NCBI GenBank assembly: GCA_018660965.1 | Contig: JABJJH010000535.1 | Span: 1 to 17,785, forward strand | Length of the DNA: 17,785 nt | Direction: 5' to 3' | DNA from: Rhodospirillaceae bacterium | Lineage (GTDB): Bacteria > Pseudomonadota > Alphaproteobacteria > UBA8366 > GCA-2717185 | Shown here: piece after piece, positions 15,886 to 17,785 of the stretch | Layout: each line of letters opens with the position of its first letter | Numbering within the stretch: the first letter of the stretch is position 1 | Position numbers and translations under genes: made by a program | The notes under the pieces: model-generated | The model's input: only the letters and a program-made list of their open reading frames with translations | Databases searched by the model: none | Told to the model about the DNA's origin: nothing

Positions 15886-15950
15886 TCATCGTCCTAAGTG
15901 GCGCAACCGAGGCTCCGTACCTATCACGCGCCAAGAGGGGGAACAAGACG

Positions 15951-16550
15951 TCACCCCTGACGCCCGCGCGTCAGAAACCGCACCCCGGTCCAAGCCGCGA
16001 AAATGACGACTCCCGCGGCGCCAAGCAGAAAAAATGGCTCGATCCACCCGGCCCAGACAATCGGCCCAATCAGATATATGCCGTCTTCCAGTTCGAACCC
16101 CGCAAAGACGGGATAATCGTCGCTGTCGCCGCCGGATTCGTCTGAATATTTTATCGCCATCAGGGTCGTGGTCAGGATGATGGGCGCAATCACGACGCCA
16201 ATAACGATGGACCATTGCCCCGCCAGGCCGTCCCGCAAGCCAATCCCAAGCGCCAGAAACAACGCGCTGTAACTCAGGCAACCGGCGACATAGTCATAGA
16301 GATACCCGAACCGGCTGGTCTTGCCGCTTTGCCGGGCCAGTTCGCCGTCGAAATGATCCAGAAACCGGGCGACCATGAACAAGCCCGCGCCCCAATTCGC
16401 CAGCGACGATTCGCCCGCCGCCAACAACCCGGCGCCGACCAGCCCCACCGCCAGACTAAGCGTGGTGACATGGTTCGGCGTGACCGGAGTTTTGACCAGC
16501 GGCCGCACAAGAATGGCGGCGAGGCGTTGGTCCCACAGCGTCATCTTCAT
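15951..16550 (-). CDS. CDP-alcohol phosphatidyltransferase-like membrane protein with incomplete motif
   Basis: The product has 199 residues with several hydrophobic segments. The CDP-alcohol phosphatidyltransferase signature D-x2-DG-x2-AR-x8-G-x3-D-x3-D is recognisable at residues 65-90: Asp65, Asp68-Gly69, Ala72-Arg73, Gly82, Asp86. The last position, Gly90 (YDYVAG), should be Asp, the proposed catalytic base. Family members transfer a phosphatidyl group from CDP-diacylglycerol to an alcohol such as glycerol phosphate, serine or inositol. The start chosen is the ATG overlapping the hpnL stop as ATGA; the frame is open 20 codons further upstream. It is in one transcription unit with hpnL and hpnA and upstream of ispH. 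It is not a named hpn gene. It could be an active variant, a changed-function relative or inactive. Confidence 0.82.
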   Translation of the reverse strand: MKMTLWDQRLAAILVRPLVKTPVTPNHVTTLSLAVGLVGAGLLAAGESSLANWGAGLFMVARFLDHFDGELARQSGKTSRFGYLYDYVAGCLSYSALFLALGIGLRDGLAGQWSIVIGVVIAPIILTTTLMAIKYSDESGGDSDDYPVFAGFELEDGIYLIGPIVWAGWIEPFFLLGAAGVVIFAAWTGVRFLTRGRQG

Positions 16551-17566
16551 CGCATTGTCTTTCGTTTGCTTGCCGCGTTCCACGCCAACCGTCCTTCGGT
16601 GATTTGCCACGCGATCAACCCTGGCGCGCCAATCGCCAGTTCCCGCACCCGCTTCACCAGCGACAACGCCAGCGCCAATTCCACCGTCAGTCCCAATTGC
16701 GCGCCGACCAGCATAATGCCGCCTTCCTGCACCCCAAGACCGCCCGGCACAAGGAACCCGGCGCTGCGCGCGGCCTGACCAAGGCTTTCCAGCACAAACG
16801 CCTCCATCAGGCTAATGGGGTGACCCAGAAAATACATGATCAACCAAACCTCGGCGGCGCCCGCCGTCCAGCCGACAATCCGCCAGAAGCAGCAATGCAC
16901 GAACGCCAACCGGCGCCGGTATAAATCCACAACCGCATCGTCCAGCGCCGCCGCGCCGCCGGTCATACGCAGCCAATTCGCATCCCCGGCCATCGCTTCG
17001 ACCCATCGCGCGAGTTTAAGGAAGGGCCCGGCGTGTTGTAGTTTATAAAAAATCACCAATCCAAGGCCGAACAGCGCCAGCCCCGCCAACAGGCTGACCG
17101 AATCGCCCGCGTCGCCGCGCACCAGAATAATAAAGGCGACGACCCCAACCGCGGAAAACAAAAACTGCGTCACGATGCCCGCCGTGACGTCGACCATGAC
17201 GCTGGCGCCCGCGACGGCCCCCGGGATCGGTCCCGAACTCTCCGCTCCGACGCGCTCACGGGCAAGCAACCGGGCGCGCACGAATTCGCCGCCGATTCGC
17301 GCCACGGGCAACAAGGTGTTGATCGAATCGGCAATCCACCGCACCCAGAACAAACGGCCAAGGGAGGGCCGCGTCGCGTCGTCCAGCACCGCGCGCCAAG
17401 ACAGCGTGTCGAAAATCAACAAGGCGAACCGAAACACGCTGACGATCAACGCGCCCCAGCCAATTGTCGCCACAACCCGCAACACATCCGCCGCGCCCGA
17501 CCAGACGATCAACCCGGTTATCAGGCAAACGCCCAACGCCAGCGCTATGGCCATCGTACGGTTCAT
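16547..17566 (-). CDS. hpnL: hopanoid-associated membrane protein HpnL
   Basis: This 339-residue polytopic membrane protein is of the lysylphosphatidylglycerol-synthase transmembrane (UPF0104-like) type. Hydrophobic segments are visible at about 5-23, 33-52, 128-149, 157-175, 227-247 and 285-305. The signatures are LPVARIGGEFVRARLL (86-101) and LVPGGLGVQEGG (272-283). The family often carries the latter glycine-rich motif. There is no soluble catalytic domain. HpnL occurs in hopanoid loci but its biochemical role is not settled; lipid handling or transport is usually suggested. It begins 3 nt after hpnA and overlaps the phosphatidyltransferase start as ATGA. Confidence 0.9.
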   Translation of the reverse strand: MNRTMAIALALGVCLITGLIVWSGAADVLRVVATIGWGALIVSVFRFALLIFDTLSWRAVLDDATRPSLGRLFWVRWIADSINTLLPVARIGGEFVRARLLARERVGAESSGPIPGAVAGASVMVDVTAGIVTQFLFSAVGVVAFIILVRGDAGDSVSLLAGLALFGLGLVIFYKLQHAGPFLKLARWVEAMAGDANWLRMTGGAAALDDAVVDLYRRRLAFVHCCFWRIVGWTAGAAEVWLIMYFLGHPISLMEAFVLESLGQAARSAGFLVPGGLGVQEGGIMLVGAQLGLTVELALALSLVKRVRELAIGAPGLIAWQITEGRLAWNAASKRKTMR

Positions 17567-17569
17567 GCT

Positions 17570-17785
17570 TCAGGCCAGCATGCCGCGCGCCCGGAACCAG
17601 TCCACGGCTTCGCGCAACGCGTCTACCGGCGGTCGCGCCGTATACCCCAGATCCCGCTCGGCCCTGGCGGAGGAATAGAACATACGCTTTTTCGCCATGC
17701 GCACCGCATCCATGGTGACGAAAGGCTCTCCGCCGCCCGTCAACCGCGCCCAACCTTCAACGACGGCGGCGACCGGCATGACCAA
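17570..17785 (-). CDS. hpnA: hopanoid-associated sugar epimerase HpnA, C-terminal end (runs off right edge)
   Basis: Only the last 71 or so residues are in the window, ending in a TGA at 17572-17570; the reading frame is open to the right edge. The segment MAKKRMFYSSARAERDLGY followed by a final helix (ALREAVDWFRARG) is typical of the C-terminus of NAD-dependent epimerase/dehydratases and specifically of HpnA. The NAD-binding Rossmann motif and catalytic YxxxK lie outside the window, so activity cannot be judged. hpnL starts 3 nt after its stop. HpnA proteins are about 330 residues. Confidence 0.85.
   Translation of the reverse strand: MVMPVAAVVEGWARLTGGGEPFVTMDAVRMAKKRMFYSSARAERDLGYTARPPVDALREAVDWFRARGMLA

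Overview
The window is high-GC DNA from what is most likely an alphaproteobacterium, probably a Rhodospirillales-like lineage. The evidence is the complete HpnB-HpnC-HpnD-HpnE-SHC-HpnG hopanoid pathway, ispH inside the hopanoid locus, and a DusA-type dihydrouridine synthase. Taxonomy is an inference from gene content and protein style, since there is no rRNA gene here. No tRNA or rRNA genes, CRISPR arrays or transposase genes were seen.

Left part (1-4110): the 5' part of dusA runs leftward off the edge. Divergent from it is a lipoprotein gene with a C-terminal SPOR domain, broken by an apparent -1 frameshift at a run of five A's near 805-809. A rightward pair follows: an alpha-methylacyl-CoA racemase whose three catalytic residues are all present, and a glutathione S-transferase-family protein. 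Each of these two units is followed by a CTAG-bounded element made of two tandem palindromes (1814-1935 and 3974-4110). The second fills the whole space between two convergent genes and supplies the TAG stop codon of both.

Middle (4108-13679): a soluble PAS-type sensor histidine kinase reads leftward. Across a 163-nt AT-rich divergent spacer, a rightward hopanoid operon begins: PhyH-family Fe(II)/2-oxoglutarate dioxygenase, hpnB, hpnC, hpnD, hpnE, a 118-nt gap with a possible internal promoter, shc, hpnG. HpnD/HpnC/HpnE turn farnesyl diphosphate into squalene via presqualene diphosphate and hydroxysqualene. SHC cyclises squalene to hopene. HpnH (opposite strand) adds the adenosyl side chain and HpnG removes adenine. 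The dioxygenase is only 3 nt upstream of hpnB, so it looks like part of the hopanoid operon.

Right part (13676-17785): a leftward set, hpnA (3' end only), hpnL, a CDP-alcohol phosphatidyltransferase-like gene, ispH, hpnH. It converges on hpnG with a 4-nt overlap of stop codons. hpnA, hpnL and the phosphatidyltransferase are tightly packed (3-nt gap, then an ATGA overlap). IspH provides the isoprenoid precursors. The phosphatidyltransferase lacks the last Asp of its signature motif.

The best candidates for something undescribed are the dioxygenase and the atypical phosphatidyltransferase as accessory hopanoid/lipid genes, and the paired-palindrome elements.
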